A stretch of 26,766 nucleotides of DNA from an uncultured Clostridia bacterium. Its GTDB lineage: Bacteria > Bacillota > Clostridia > TANB77 > CAG-508. Positions 15,690 to 24,517 of the stretch are shown piece by piece. The stretch is taken from NCBI GenBank assembly GCA_947589135.1, contig CANPZT010000006.1, forward strand, positions 1-26,766, in the 5' to 3' direction. The notes beneath the pieces were generated by a model. The model was given only the letters and a program-made list of their open reading frames with translations, was not told the origin of the DNA and made no database searches. The position numbers and the translations under genes were made by a program. Within the stretch, counting starts at the first letter, position 1. Every line of letters starts with the position of its first letter.

Positions 15690-15950
15690 ATGAAAAGAAG
15701 AAAAATCAATATGAGAAAGTTACGGGATGAGCTGTTGTGCTTAGCAGGTGTAGTTTTAGGAATAGTAGTATTTATTTTAAATGCTACAAAAACCATTCCT
15801 GGAACGAATGGAATAATTGAAGCTTTTGTTAGTTTTATAATCGGATATGGATTTTTGATTGGTCCAGCAATTGTATTAATGTCAATTTCCGTTTTTTGGG
15901 AAATCAGAAACACAAACTATTCCCGTAAAAACCGGAAAGGAGCTCGCTAA
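15690..15950 (+). CDS. Small two-helix membrane protein of unknown function
   Basis: An 86-residue protein: a basic N-terminus, two hydrophobic helices (about 16-34 and 43-68) joined by a short loop (NATKTIPGTNG), and a basic C-terminal tail ending KGAR. I do not recognise it. AAGGAGG at 15676-15682 is 7 bases from ATG 15690 and 4 from ATG 15687; I prefer 15690. Its codon use differs from its neighbours, with CTG, TGC and two in-frame CGG codons (15723, 15933), which must be read as ordinary triplets here. The stop codon lies in the loop of its own terminator. It stands alone between terminator 15553-15588 and the glucan synthase gene. Confidence 0.65.
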   Translation: MKRRKINMRKLRDELLCLAGVVLGIVVFILNATKTIPGTNGIIEAFVSFIIGYGFLIGPAIVLMSISVFWEIRNTNYSRKNRKGAR

Positions 15951-15964
15951 TAGCGGGCTTTTTT
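15941..15964 (+). terminator. Terminator overlapping the end of the small membrane protein gene
   Basis: Stem AGCTCGC (15941-15947) with GCGGGCT (15953-15959, one G-U pair). The five-base loop TAATA contains the TAA stop. T6 at 15959-15964. Confidence 0.8.
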
Positions 15965-16044
15965 CTATTAGAAATGATTTTTTCCGATATTCTTAAAATT
16001 ATACTCCATTCTTAAAGTCACTTCAAAAAATAAAAGTATAAAAT

Positions 16045-16101
16045 TTCCACTTTTTGCAAACAATATGTGTAAAACATTTTTGCAAGGAGTGGAATTTTTT
16101 T
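16045..16101 (+). promoter_or_regulatory. Hairpin that sequesters the glucan synthase ribosome site
   Basis: 16045-16060 pairs with 16079-16094 over 16 consecutive base pairs, two of them G-U, with an 18-base loop that can itself form ATGT/ACAT. The only Shine-Dalgarno for the 16100 gene (AAGGAG, 16084-16089) is wholly inside the 3' arm. The hairpin is followed by seven T (16095-16101) that run into the TTG start codon, so it also has the form of an intrinsic terminator. It could be a terminator, an attenuator, or a translational switch such as a thermosensor. No clear promoter was found in 15966-16044; TATACT at 16000 and TATAAA at 16037 lack good partners. Confidence 0.65.
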
Positions 16102-19100
16102 GAAAGAATATAAAACTTTAAAAATAAATGGAACTTTGATTGATAAAAGCCAATTGGAGAGTCATTTACAAAAGGTAGCTTCAAGTCATAATTTAAGTCA
16201 ACAATCAAATAAAAACACATATCCAGTACCTCATATGTTAGAGAGTTTTAAAGTGATACAAGAAACATATAATTTGTTAAATGAACATCTAAAATTAGGA
16301 ATAGGGATTCATCCAGCTGGAGAATGGTTATTAGATAATTTATATATGATAGAGCAAACTGTAAAACAAATACAAAAAGAATTGCTATTAAAGAAATACA
16401 CAAATTTTGTAGGAATTGCAAACGGACAGTATAAAGGATTTGCGCGTATTTATGTATTGGCATCAGAAATTGTAGCATATACAGATAATAAAATAGAAAA
16501 GCAAGATTTAGAAAATTATTTATCTAGTTATCAAACAAAGAAAACATTGAGTATGGAAGAAATATGGAACATAGGCATATTTCTTCAGATTGCTATTATA
16601 GAAAATATAAGAGAAATATGCGAAAAAATTTATAGTTCACAAATGCAAAAATATAAAGCAGAAAGTATTGTAGAAAGATTAGTAGAAAACAAGCAAAAGT
16701 CAGATACAATTTTCAAAAAAAGTAATAAGCAAAGTTTTCAAAAAAATGTAACAAATGATATGAGATATCCGTTTATTGAGTATATGTCATATATTTTAAA
16801 ACGCTATGGAAAAAAGGGATATAGCTATTTTACAGCATTAGAAGAAGCTACACAAATGACTGGTGCAACAGTTTCTGAAGTAATAAAAAAAGAACATTTT
16901 GATATTGCAGTTAGAAAAGTTTCTATTGGAAATAGTATTACAAGTATAAGAAAAATTCAGAGAATAAACTTTTTAGAAATTTTTGAAAAAATAAATGGTG
17001 TAGAGGAAATATTAAAACAAGATCCAGCAAATGTATATGATAAAATGACAAATCAAACAAAAGAATTATATAGAAATAAAATAAAAGAAATTTCTAAAAA
17101 AACAAAAATATCTGAAATTTATATTGCAAGAAAAATGTTGGAAATTTCAAAACAAAAAGAACAAGGAAGCAAACAATCACATATTGGATATTATTTAATT
17201 GATAATGGAATAGAAGAACTTTATCAACAATTAAATATAAAAAGAAAAAAACAGTCTAGTTATCAGGCTAAAACAAAACAATTTATTGCAGGAATCACAA
17301 TACTTAGTATTATTTTTTCAATTATAATTACATCATTGCTTTTTATAAACATTAATAATAAATGGCTATATCTATTAAGTTTTCTACTATTTTTGATACC
17401 CGCATCTGAGATAGCTATTCAAATTATTCAATATATATTAAGTAAAATTGTTAAGCCAAAAGTTATTCCGAAAATAGATTTTTCAAATGGACTTACAAAA
17501 GAAAACAGTACAATGGTAATTATTCCGACAATTGTTAATTCTAAAGAAAAAGTACAAGAATTAATGAAAAAATTGGAGGTTTATTATTTAGCAAATAAAT
17601 CTAAAAATTTATACTTTACTTTGCTAGGAGATTGTACACAAAGTAGTATGAAGGAAGAAAAATTTGATGAAGAAATTATAAAAGAAGGAATAAAATTAAC
17701 ACAAGAACTAAACCAAAAATACCAAAACTCAGAAGATGAACTTTCAATTTTTCATTTTGTTTATAGAGAAAGGGTTTGGAATGAAAAAGAAAATTCTTAT
17801 TTAGGCTGGGAACGAAAGAGAGGAATGATTACTCAATTTAATGAATTTATTTTGGAAAATATAAAAAGTCCATTTAAAGAAAACACAATAGAAAGAGAGC
17901 AAGAAAAGCTAAAAAAAGCAAATATAAAATATATTATTACATTAGATGCAGATACAGATTTGATTTTAAATTCTGCATTTGAATTAGTTGGAGCAATGGC
18001 ACATATTTTAAATGAGCCTATTATAGATGAAAATAAAAATATTGTAGTAGATGGATATGGAATGTTACAACCTAGAGTAGGAATCAATTTAAGTATCAGC
18101 TATAAAAATCTTTTTACCAAAATATTTGCAGGAGCAGGAGGGGTAGATTCTTATACAAATGCAATTTCAGATATTTATCAAGATAACTTCGGAGAAGGGA
18201 TCTTTACTGGAAAAGGAATTTATAATCTGAAAGCATTTTCAAAAGTTTTGAGAAAAGAAATTCCAGAAAATACTGTATTAAGCCATGATTTATTAGAAGG
18301 ATGCTATCTAAGATGCGGACTTGCTTCTGATATTTTAGTAATGGATGGATACCCAACAAAATATAACAGTTTTATGAATAGACTAACAAGATGGATTAGA
18401 GGAGACTGGCAAATTATAAAATGGTTATCTTCCAAAAGTCCTTTAAATTTACTTTCTAAATATAAAATATGGGATAATCTAAGAAGAAGTTTACTAGAAA
18501 TAAGTTTAATTATCGCAATAATCTATGTAAATGTTGTAGGAATTTTATATCAAAAAAATATTTATCCAATTATAACTATATTATTGCTTATTAATGTTTT
18601 TCCATATCTTTTAGAAATTATAAATAAACTTGTTTTTAAAAAAGAAGGGGAGCAAAAACAAAAAACTTTTACACCAAAAATTTCTGGTTATAAAGGAGCT
18701 TTTTTAAGAGGTATAATTACATTAGGATGCTTGCCATATAAAGCATATAGTTCTTTAAAAGCAATTTTGAAAACAATTTATAGAATGATATTTACTCATA
18801 AAAACTTATTGGAATGGACAACTTCCGAAGAAGCGGAAAAGCAAGCAAAATCTGATTTAATGTCTTATTTTAATCAAATGGCATTTAATATATTATTTGG
18901 AATTATTACAATTGCAATAGGATTTTTAAAGCAAAACATTTTTGCTGATATATTAGGAATTTTATGGTTCTTTACGCCAGCTATAATGTGGTATTTAAGC
19001 CAAGAAAAAGATCAGAAATTCCCAATAGATTCTTTAAATAAGGAAGAAAAACAATATGTATTAGATATTGGAAGAAGAACCTGGAAGTATTTTGAAACTT

Positions 19101-22100
19101 ATCTAAATGAAGAAAATAATTATTTAATACCAGATAATTATCAAGAAGATAGAAAAGATAAAATTGTTCCAAGAACATCTTCTACAAATATAGGATTATC
19201 ATTATTAGCAGTAATATCTGCTTATGATTTGTTATATATTGACTTAAAACATTGTGTAGATTTGCTAGATAAAATGATTATTTCTATTGATAGCCTTCAA
19301 AAATGGAATGGTCATTTATATAATTGGTATCAAATAAAGACAAAAGAACCATTAATTCCAAGGTATATATCAACTGTAGATAGTGGGAATTTTATAGGAT
19401 ATTTATACGTAACAAAAATATTTTTAGAAAATTTGATTAATTACGAAAACAAGGAAAAGATAGAGCTAAATAAGGAAAAATTAAAACATTTAGTTAATAT
19501 AATTCAAAACATGATAGATGCATGTGATTTTTCTGTTTTGTATAGTAAAGAACAACAAATCTTTTCAATAGGATTTAATGTAGAAGAAAATAAACTAACA
19601 GATTCTTATTATGATTTATTAGCATCTGAAGCAAGACAAGCAAGCTTAGTTGCTATTGCAAAAAAAGATATTCCAGCAAAACACTGGAGTTATTTAAGCA
19701 GAACATTAACAACATTGGGAAAATATAAGGGACTTATTTCATGGTCAGGAACTGCATTTGAATATTTAATGCCAAATATTAATATTCCAAGATATGAAGG
19801 AAGCCTGCTTGATGAATCTTCAAAATTTATGATTATGAGTCAAATGGAATATGCAAAAAAATTAAATATCCCTTGGGGAATTTCAGAATCAGCATTTAAT
19901 TTAAAAGATTTTCGCTCTAATTATCAGTACAAAGCATTTGGAATTCCATGGCTTGGACTAAAAAGAGGATTGGCAGATGAGCAAGTTGTATCAAGTTATG
20001 GAGGAATACTTGCAATTACAGATGTACCAAAAGAAGAAATAAAAAACTTGAAAAGATTAGAACAAGAAGGTATGTATAATAAGTATGGATTTTATGAATC
20101 AATTGACTATACACCACAAAGAGTAGAAAAAGGAAAAAAATCAAGTGTTGTGAAAACTTATATGGCACATCATCAAGGTTTGATTTTACTTTCAATTAAC
20201 AACCTGATTAATCACAATATATTGCAAAAGAGATTTATACAAAATCCAGAAATAGAAGCAGTTAGCATATTATTGCAAGAGACTATTCCAGAAACATTTA
20301 TTATAACAAAGGAGAAAAAAGAAAAAGTAGAAAAACTAAAATATAAAGATTACGAAGATTATACACAACAAACTTATACTAAAATTGATGAAAAATTAAT
20401 TTTAGGTAATGTAATTGGAAATGAAAATTATACAATTGCAATGAATCAAAAAGGACAAGGAATTAGTAAATATAAAAATATTTATATTAATCGATATAAA
20501 TGCACAGATGATTATTCACAAGGTATATTTTTTGATATAAAAAATATAAAAAGCAAAAATATATGGAGCTCAAATTACTCACATAATGAAAATAAAGATA
20601 ATTACCAAATTAGTTTTATGCCAGATAAAGATGAACAAGAAATGACAAATGCAAATATCAAAACAAAAATAGAAACAACAGTTGCATCAAACGAACCAGT
20701 AGAATTAAGGAGAATGACATTAAAAAATAATGGAAATGAAGAAGAAATTTTAGAAATTACAACTTATTTTGAGCCAGTATTATCAAGTAAAGAACAGGAT
20801 TATGCACATCCAGCATTTAATAACTTATTTTTAATAATTAAATACGATGAAGAAAAAAATAGTATTATTGTAAAAAGAAAAGAAAGAGAAAGTAATGCAA
20901 AAGAGATGTATTTAGCCACTACTTTATCCACAAATGGTGAAAAAGTTGGGGATTTTGAATATGAAATTAACGAAGAAAAGTTTATAGGAAGAGGAAATTA
21001 TGGAATACCTCAAATGGTACAAAACTCTATTCCACTTTCTAAAAAAATAGGATTAGTAACAGAGCCAATTATAGCTATGAAAAGGACTGTTAAAATAAAA
21101 CCTCAAGAAGAAATCATTGTAGACTTTATTCTTTCTGTAGAAGAAAGTAAAGAACTAGCGCAAGAAAATCTTGATAAATATAAGTCTTTTGAAAATGTAA
21201 AAAAGGAATTTGAATTGTCGAAAGCACGAGTAGAAGCAGAAAGTAGATATTTAAGAATTAAAGGAAAAGATATAGAAATCTATCAAAGAATGTTGTCTTA
21301 CCTAATTTTTGATAATCCAAATAGGACATATTTTATGAAACAACATTTAGGAAAGACTTATAAGCAAGAAGAATTATGGAAATATGGAATATCAGGAGAT
21401 TTGCCAATTGTTCTAGTAAAAATTAAAGATGCTAATGATAAATATGTTATCTCTGAAGTATTAAAAGCACAAGAATTTTTTATGAGTAAAAATATTCAAA
21501 CTGAAATTGTAATTTTAGATGAAGAAAACCATAGTTACGAAAATTATGTGAAAGAGGAAATAGAAGGAACAATTCTAAATACACAAAAAAGTTACTTGAA
21601 AAATACTAAAGGTGGAATTTTTGTTTTATCAAAAGAAGAAGTAAGCAAAGACGATATTAATTTATTAGAATTTATTGCATCAATTTGTATTGACACAAGT
21701 AAAGGTGGAATTAAAAATAACTTAAAAGATTTAGAAGAGGAATATTTAGAAAAATATAAAGAAATTGGAGAAGAACAATCTGTACAAATTATTTCCAATG
21801 AAGACGAAAATGATATTGATATTTTACAAAATACTGAAAACTTGAAATATTATAACGAATACGGCGGATTTTCAGAAGACGGAAAAGAGTATCTAATTAA
21901 AATAAATAAAGAAAATAGATTACCAACTGCATGGAGCAATATTATGGCAAATGAAAGATTTGGAACAATTGTAACAGAAAATATGGGAGGATATAGTTGG
22001 TATAAAAATAGTAGATTAAACAGAGTAACAAGTTGGGAGAACAATCCAAGTTATGATATTCCAACTGAAATTATTTATTTAAAAGATACTAAAACCCAAG

Positions 22101-24229
22101 AAGCTTGGTCTCTAGGTTTGAACCCAATGCCAGATGATAAGAATTATAATGTAATTTATGGTTTAGGATATACTAAATTTTTGCATCAAAGCAATGAAAT
22201 AGAGCAAGAATTAGAAGTATTTGTTCCAAAAGAAGATAGTTGTAAGATTAGTATTTTAAAATTAAAAAATATGACACCAAATCGTAAAAAGATAAAATTA
22301 TATTATTATATTAAACCAGTTATTGGAGAAGATGAAATAAAAACAAATGGATATATAGAAACAAATTATGATAAAAATAATAATATGATTTTTGCTAAAA
22401 ATTCATATAGGAATGAATTTGAAAAAACTAAAATTTATGTGTCTTGTAGTGAAGAAATTAAATCTTATACAGGAAATAAAAATTTCTTTTTTGGAAGAGG
22501 AGGAATTAATAATCCAGATGCACTAAAAAAAGTAGCTTTAAATAATGAGAATTCTTTAGGTAAAAAAACATGTGTTGCTTATGAGGTAGAAATAGAATTA
22601 GAAAGTTTTGCAAGTAAAGAAATTTCAATTATTTTAGGAGCAGATGAAGAAACAATTGAATGTAAAAATGTTGCTTACAAATATCGTAAAATACAAAAAT
22701 GTAAAGAAGAATTAGCAAATGTTAAAAGTTTTTGGAAAGAGCTATTAGGCAGAGTACAAGTATATACTCCTTTAGAATCTGTTAATATTCTTTTAAATGG
22801 ATGGGTTCCATATCAGATTATATGTAGTAGAATTCTAGGAAGAAGCGGATTATATCAATCAGGAGGAGCATTTGGATTTAGAGACCAATTGCAAGATACT
22901 CTAGGACTAAAATTTCTTGACCCTGAAATGTTAAAAAAACAAATCATAATTCATAGTAAACATCAATTTATAGAAGGAGATGTAGAGCATTGGTGGCACC
23001 CTGATACAGGCAAAGGAATTAGAACAAGAATGTCAGATGATTTATTGTGGCTTGTTTATTTAACGACAGAATATATTGAATTCACAGGAGATAAAAGTAT
23101 TTTAGATATAGAAACAGAATATTTACAAGGAGATATACTAAAAGATGATGAATTAGAAAAATATGATAAACGTGATTTTATGGATTATAAAGAAAGCATC
23201 TATAAGCATTGTATTAAAGCAATAGAAAAGACACTAAACTTTGGAGAAAATGGTTTGCCAAAAATAGGAACAGGAGATTGGAACGATGGATTTAGTAATG
23301 TAGGAAGCAAAGGAAAAGGAGAAAGCGTTTGGCTTGGATTTTTCTTATATGATGTTTTAAATAAATTCATACCTATCTGCAAAGAAAAAGGAGATGAACA
23401 ATTAGAACAAAAATATGAAGAAATAAAAGTAAAACTAAAGAAAAATTTAAACACAAATGGATGGGACGGAAGATGGTATAAAAGAGCATTTATGGATGAT
23501 GGAAGCGTTTTAGGAAGTATGGAAAATCAAGAATGTAGAATTGATAGTATAGCACAAAGTTGGAGCATTATATCTAATGCAGGAGATAATGATAAAAAAT
23601 ATATTTCAATAGAAAGCCTAGAAAATCATTTAGTAGATAGGGAAAATGGAATTATTAAGCTATTAGATCCGCCATTTGACAAAGGAAAGCTAGAACCAGG
23701 ATATATCAAGGCTTATATGCCAGGAGTTAGAGAAAATGGTGGTCAATACACACATGCTGCTATTTGGGTTATTTATGCTGAAGCATTACTAGGATTTGGA
23801 GATAAAGCATTAGAATTATATAGAATGATAAACCCAATAGAACACAGTAGGACAAAAGAAGCGAGCAAAAAATACAAAGTAGAACCATATGTAATTCCAG
23901 CAGATATTTATGGAATAGGAAATTTAGCAGGAAGAGGAGGATGGACATGGTATACAGGATCTGCTAGCTGGTACTATAAAATAGGAATAGAATATATATT
24001 AGGATTAAAAATTGAAAATGAATATATTAAAATAGAACCATGTATACCAAAAGACTGGAAAGAATACCAAATACAATACAGATGGAAACAAAGCATATAC
24101 AATATAAATATAAAAAATCCAGAAGGAAAGAACACAGGAATAACATCAGTAAAACTAAATGGAAAAGAAACAGAAAATAAAATAAAACTACAAGAAAATG
24201 GAATATACAATATTGAAGTTGTAATTTGA
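16100..24229 (+). CDS. ndvB: Cyclic beta-1,2-glucan synthase-like enzyme (GT84 + GH94)
   Basis: A 2709-residue membrane enzyme with the full domain order of NdvB/ChvB/Cgs proteins (about 2800 residues in Brucella and rhizobia). There is an N-terminal region (1-390), then membrane helices near 395-415 and 422-447. The glycosyltransferase domain (about 470-790) has DAD at 616-618, HDLLEG near 729 and RWIRGDWQ at 764-771. More helices lie at about 800-845 and 928-968. A glucoamylase-like domain follows (about 990-1360). Two GT36/GH94 beta-sandwich regions (about 1415-1715, 1915-2170) precede a GH94 phosphorylase domain (about 2220-2620) with GRSGLYQSGGAFGFRDQLQD (RDQLQD ends near 2266) and GDWNDG near 2394. 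Expected chemistry: UDP-glucose polymerised into beta-1,2-glucan, length set by phosphorolysis, then cyclised. Start TTG 16100, its ribosome site held in a hairpin. The long frame is uninterrupted and contains no in-frame CGG. The product in a Gram-positive spore-former is inference. Confidence 0.85.
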   Translation: MKEYKTLKINGTLIDKSQLESHLQKVASSHNLSQQSNKNTYPVPHMLESFKVIQETYNLLNEHLKLGIGIHPAGEWLLDNLYMIEQTVKQIQKELLLKKYTNFVGIANGQYKGFARIYVLASEIVAYTDNKIEKQDLENYLSSYQTKKTLSMEEIWNIGIFLQIAIIENIREICEKIYSSQMQKYKAESIVERLVENKQKSDTIFKKSNKQSFQKNVTNDMRYPFIEYMSYILKRYGKKGYSYFTALEEATQMTGATVSEVIKKEHFDIAVRKVSIGNSITSIRKIQRINFLEIFEKINGVEEILKQDPANVYDKMTNQTKELYRNKIKEISKKTKISEIYIARKMLEISKQKEQGSKQSHIGYYLIDNGIEELYQQLNIKRKKQSSYQAKTKQFIAGITILSIIFSIIITSLLFININNKWLYLLSFLLFLIPASEIAIQIIQYILSKIVKPKVIPKIDFSNGLTKENSTMVIIPTIVNSKEKVQELMKKLEVYYLANKSKNLYFTLLGDCTQSSMKEEKFDEEIIKEGIKLTQELNQKYQNSEDELSIFHFVYRERVWNEKENSYLGWERKRGMITQFNEFILENIKSPFKENTIEREQEKLKKANIKYIITLDADTDLILNSAFELVGAMAHILNEPIIDENKNIVVDGYGMLQPRVGINLSISYKNLFTKIFAGAGGVDSYTNAISDIYQDNFGEGIFTGKGIYNLKAFSKVLRKEIPENTVLSHDLLEGCYLRCGLASDILVMDGYPTKYNSFMNRLTRWIRGDWQIIKWLSSKSPLNLLSKYKIWDNLRRSLLEISLIIAIIYVNVVGILYQKNIYPIITILLLINVFPYLLEIINKLVFKKEGEQKQKTFTPKISGYKGAFLRGIITLGCLPYKAYSSLKAILKTIYRMIFTHKNLLEWTTSEEAEKQAKSDLMSYFNQMAFNILFGIITIAIGFLKQNIFADILGILWFFTPAIMWYLSQEKDQKFPIDSLNKEEKQYVLDIGRRTWKYFETYLNEENNYLIPDNYQEDRKDKIVPRTSSTNIGLSLLAVISAYDLLYIDLKHCVDLLDKMIISIDSLQKWNGHLYNWYQIKTKEPLIPRYISTVDSGNFIGYLYVTKIFLENLINYENKEKIELNKEKLKHLVNIIQNMIDACDFSVLYSKEQQIFSIGFNVEENKLTDSYYDLLASEARQASLVAIAKKDIPAKHWSYLSRTLTTLGKYKGLISWSGTAFEYLMPNINIPRYEGSLLDESSKFMIMSQMEYAKKLNIPWGISESAFNLKDFRSNYQYKAFGIPWLGLKRGLADEQVVSSYGGILAITDVPKEEIKNLKRLEQEGMYNKYGFYESIDYTPQRVEKGKKSSVVKTYMAHHQGLILLSINNLINHNILQKRFIQNPEIEAVSILLQETIPETFIITKEKKEKVEKLKYKDYEDYTQQTYTKIDEKLILGNVIGNENYTIAMNQKGQGISKYKNIYINRYKCTDDYSQGIFFDIKNIKSKNIWSSNYSHNENKDNYQISFMPDKDEQEMTNANIKTKIETTVASNEPVELRRMTLKNNGNEEEILEITTYFEPVLSSKEQDYAHPAFNNLFLIIKYDEEKNSIIVKRKERESNAKEMYLATTLSTNGEKVGDFEYEINEEKFIGRGNYGIPQMVQNSIPLSKKIGLVTEPIIAMKRTVKIKPQEEIIVDFILSVEESKELAQENLDKYKSFENVKKEFELSKARVEAESRYLRIKGKDIEIYQRMLSYLIFDNPNRTYFMKQHLGKTYKQEELWKYGISGDLPIVLVKIKDANDKYVISEVLKAQEFFMSKNIQTEIVILDEENHSYENYVKEEIEGTILNTQKSYLKNTKGGIFVLSKEEVSKDDINLLEFIASICIDTSKGGIKNNLKDLEEEYLEKYKEIGEEQSVQIISNEDENDIDILQNTENLKYYNEYGGFSEDGKEYLIKINKENRLPTAWSNIMANERFGTIVTENMGGYSWYKNSRLNRVTSWENNPSYDIPTEIIYLKDTKTQEAWSLGLNPMPDDKNYNVIYGLGYTKFLHQSNEIEQELEVFVPKEDSCKISILKLKNMTPNRKKIKLYYYIKPVIGEDEIKTNGYIETNYDKNNNMIFAKNSYRNEFEKTKIYVSCSEEIKSYTGNKNFFFGRGGINNPDALKKVALNNENSLGKKTCVAYEVEIELESFASKEISIILGADEETIECKNVAYKYRKIQKCKEELANVKSFWKELLGRVQVYTPLESVNILLNGWVPYQIICSRILGRSGLYQSGGAFGFRDQLQDTLGLKFLDPEMLKKQIIIHSKHQFIEGDVEHWWHPDTGKGIRTRMSDDLLWLVYLTTEYIEFTGDKSILDIETEYLQGDILKDDELEKYDKRDFMDYKESIYKHCIKAIEKTLNFGENGLPKIGTGDWNDGFSNVGSKGKGESVWLGFFLYDVLNKFIPICKEKGDEQLEQKYEEIKVKLKKNLNTNGWDGRWYKRAFMDDGSVLGSMENQECRIDSIAQSWSIISNAGDNDKKYISIESLENHLVDRENGIIKLLDPPFDKGKLEPGYIKAYMPGVRENGGQYTHAAIWVIYAEALLGFGDKALELYRMINPIEHSRTKEASKKYKVEPYVIPADIYGIGNLAGRGGWTWYTGSASWYYKIGIEYILGLKIENEYIKIEPCIPKDWKEYQIQYRWKQSIYNINIKNPEGKNTGITSVKLNGKETENKIKLQENGIYNIEVVI

Positions 24230-24265
24230 GACAATGGGGACAGTCTTCATTTGTCTCATTTTTTT
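24228..24265 (+). terminator. Terminator after the glucan synthase gene
   Basis: A 7-bp stem GAGACAA (24228-24234) with TTGTCTC (24251-24257) and a T7 tract to 24265; the TGA stop overlaps the first arm. The following gap to 24517 holds an interrupted inverted repeat (24277-24294 with 24363-24374) and the promoter region below, with no gene. Confidence 0.75.
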
Positions 24266-24420
24266 GTCAAAAGATGTCGAAAATGGTTTAGGCTTCTTTA
24301 TATAATTTTTTATCTATAATAATTAAATAAAAAACTTATAAAAAATAATATTAAATAGCTTCAGCCTTTTTCGATACTTGGTGGCAAAGGGAATGACTAA
24401 ATGTGATTTTTTTTTGCTAA

Positions 24421-24453
24421 TGTAATAAAAATGTAACATAAAAATAATTTACA
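24421..24453 (+). promoter_or_regulatory. Shared 33-base upstream element, copy 1
   Basis: Begins TGTAATAAAAATGTAACAT and ends with the -35 hexamer TTTACA. It matches 26418-26450 at 32 of 33 bases. It contains the small palindrome-like core ATGTAACAT. The position, immediately upstream of and including the -35, suits an activator site or UP-like element. Confidence 0.65.
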
Positions 24454-24476
24454 AATGTGATTTAAAATGATAAAAT
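24448..24476 (+). promoter_or_regulatory. Promoter of the glycine-rich surface gene
   Basis: TTTACA at 24448-24453 and TAAAAT at 24471-24476, with a 17-base spacer and TGA before the -10 (extended). Confidence 0.65.
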
Positions 24477-24517
24477 TAAATGTGTAGATAAAGCATAACA
24501 TAATATAGGAGTTTTTT

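Noticed and set aside
24375..24420. Possible riboswitch in the leader region before the glycine-rich gene (GGTGGCAAAGGG segment)
   Set aside because: It superficially recalls GCAAA-type riboswitch loops, but I could not build the required stems, and it lies upstream of the predicted promoter at 24448.
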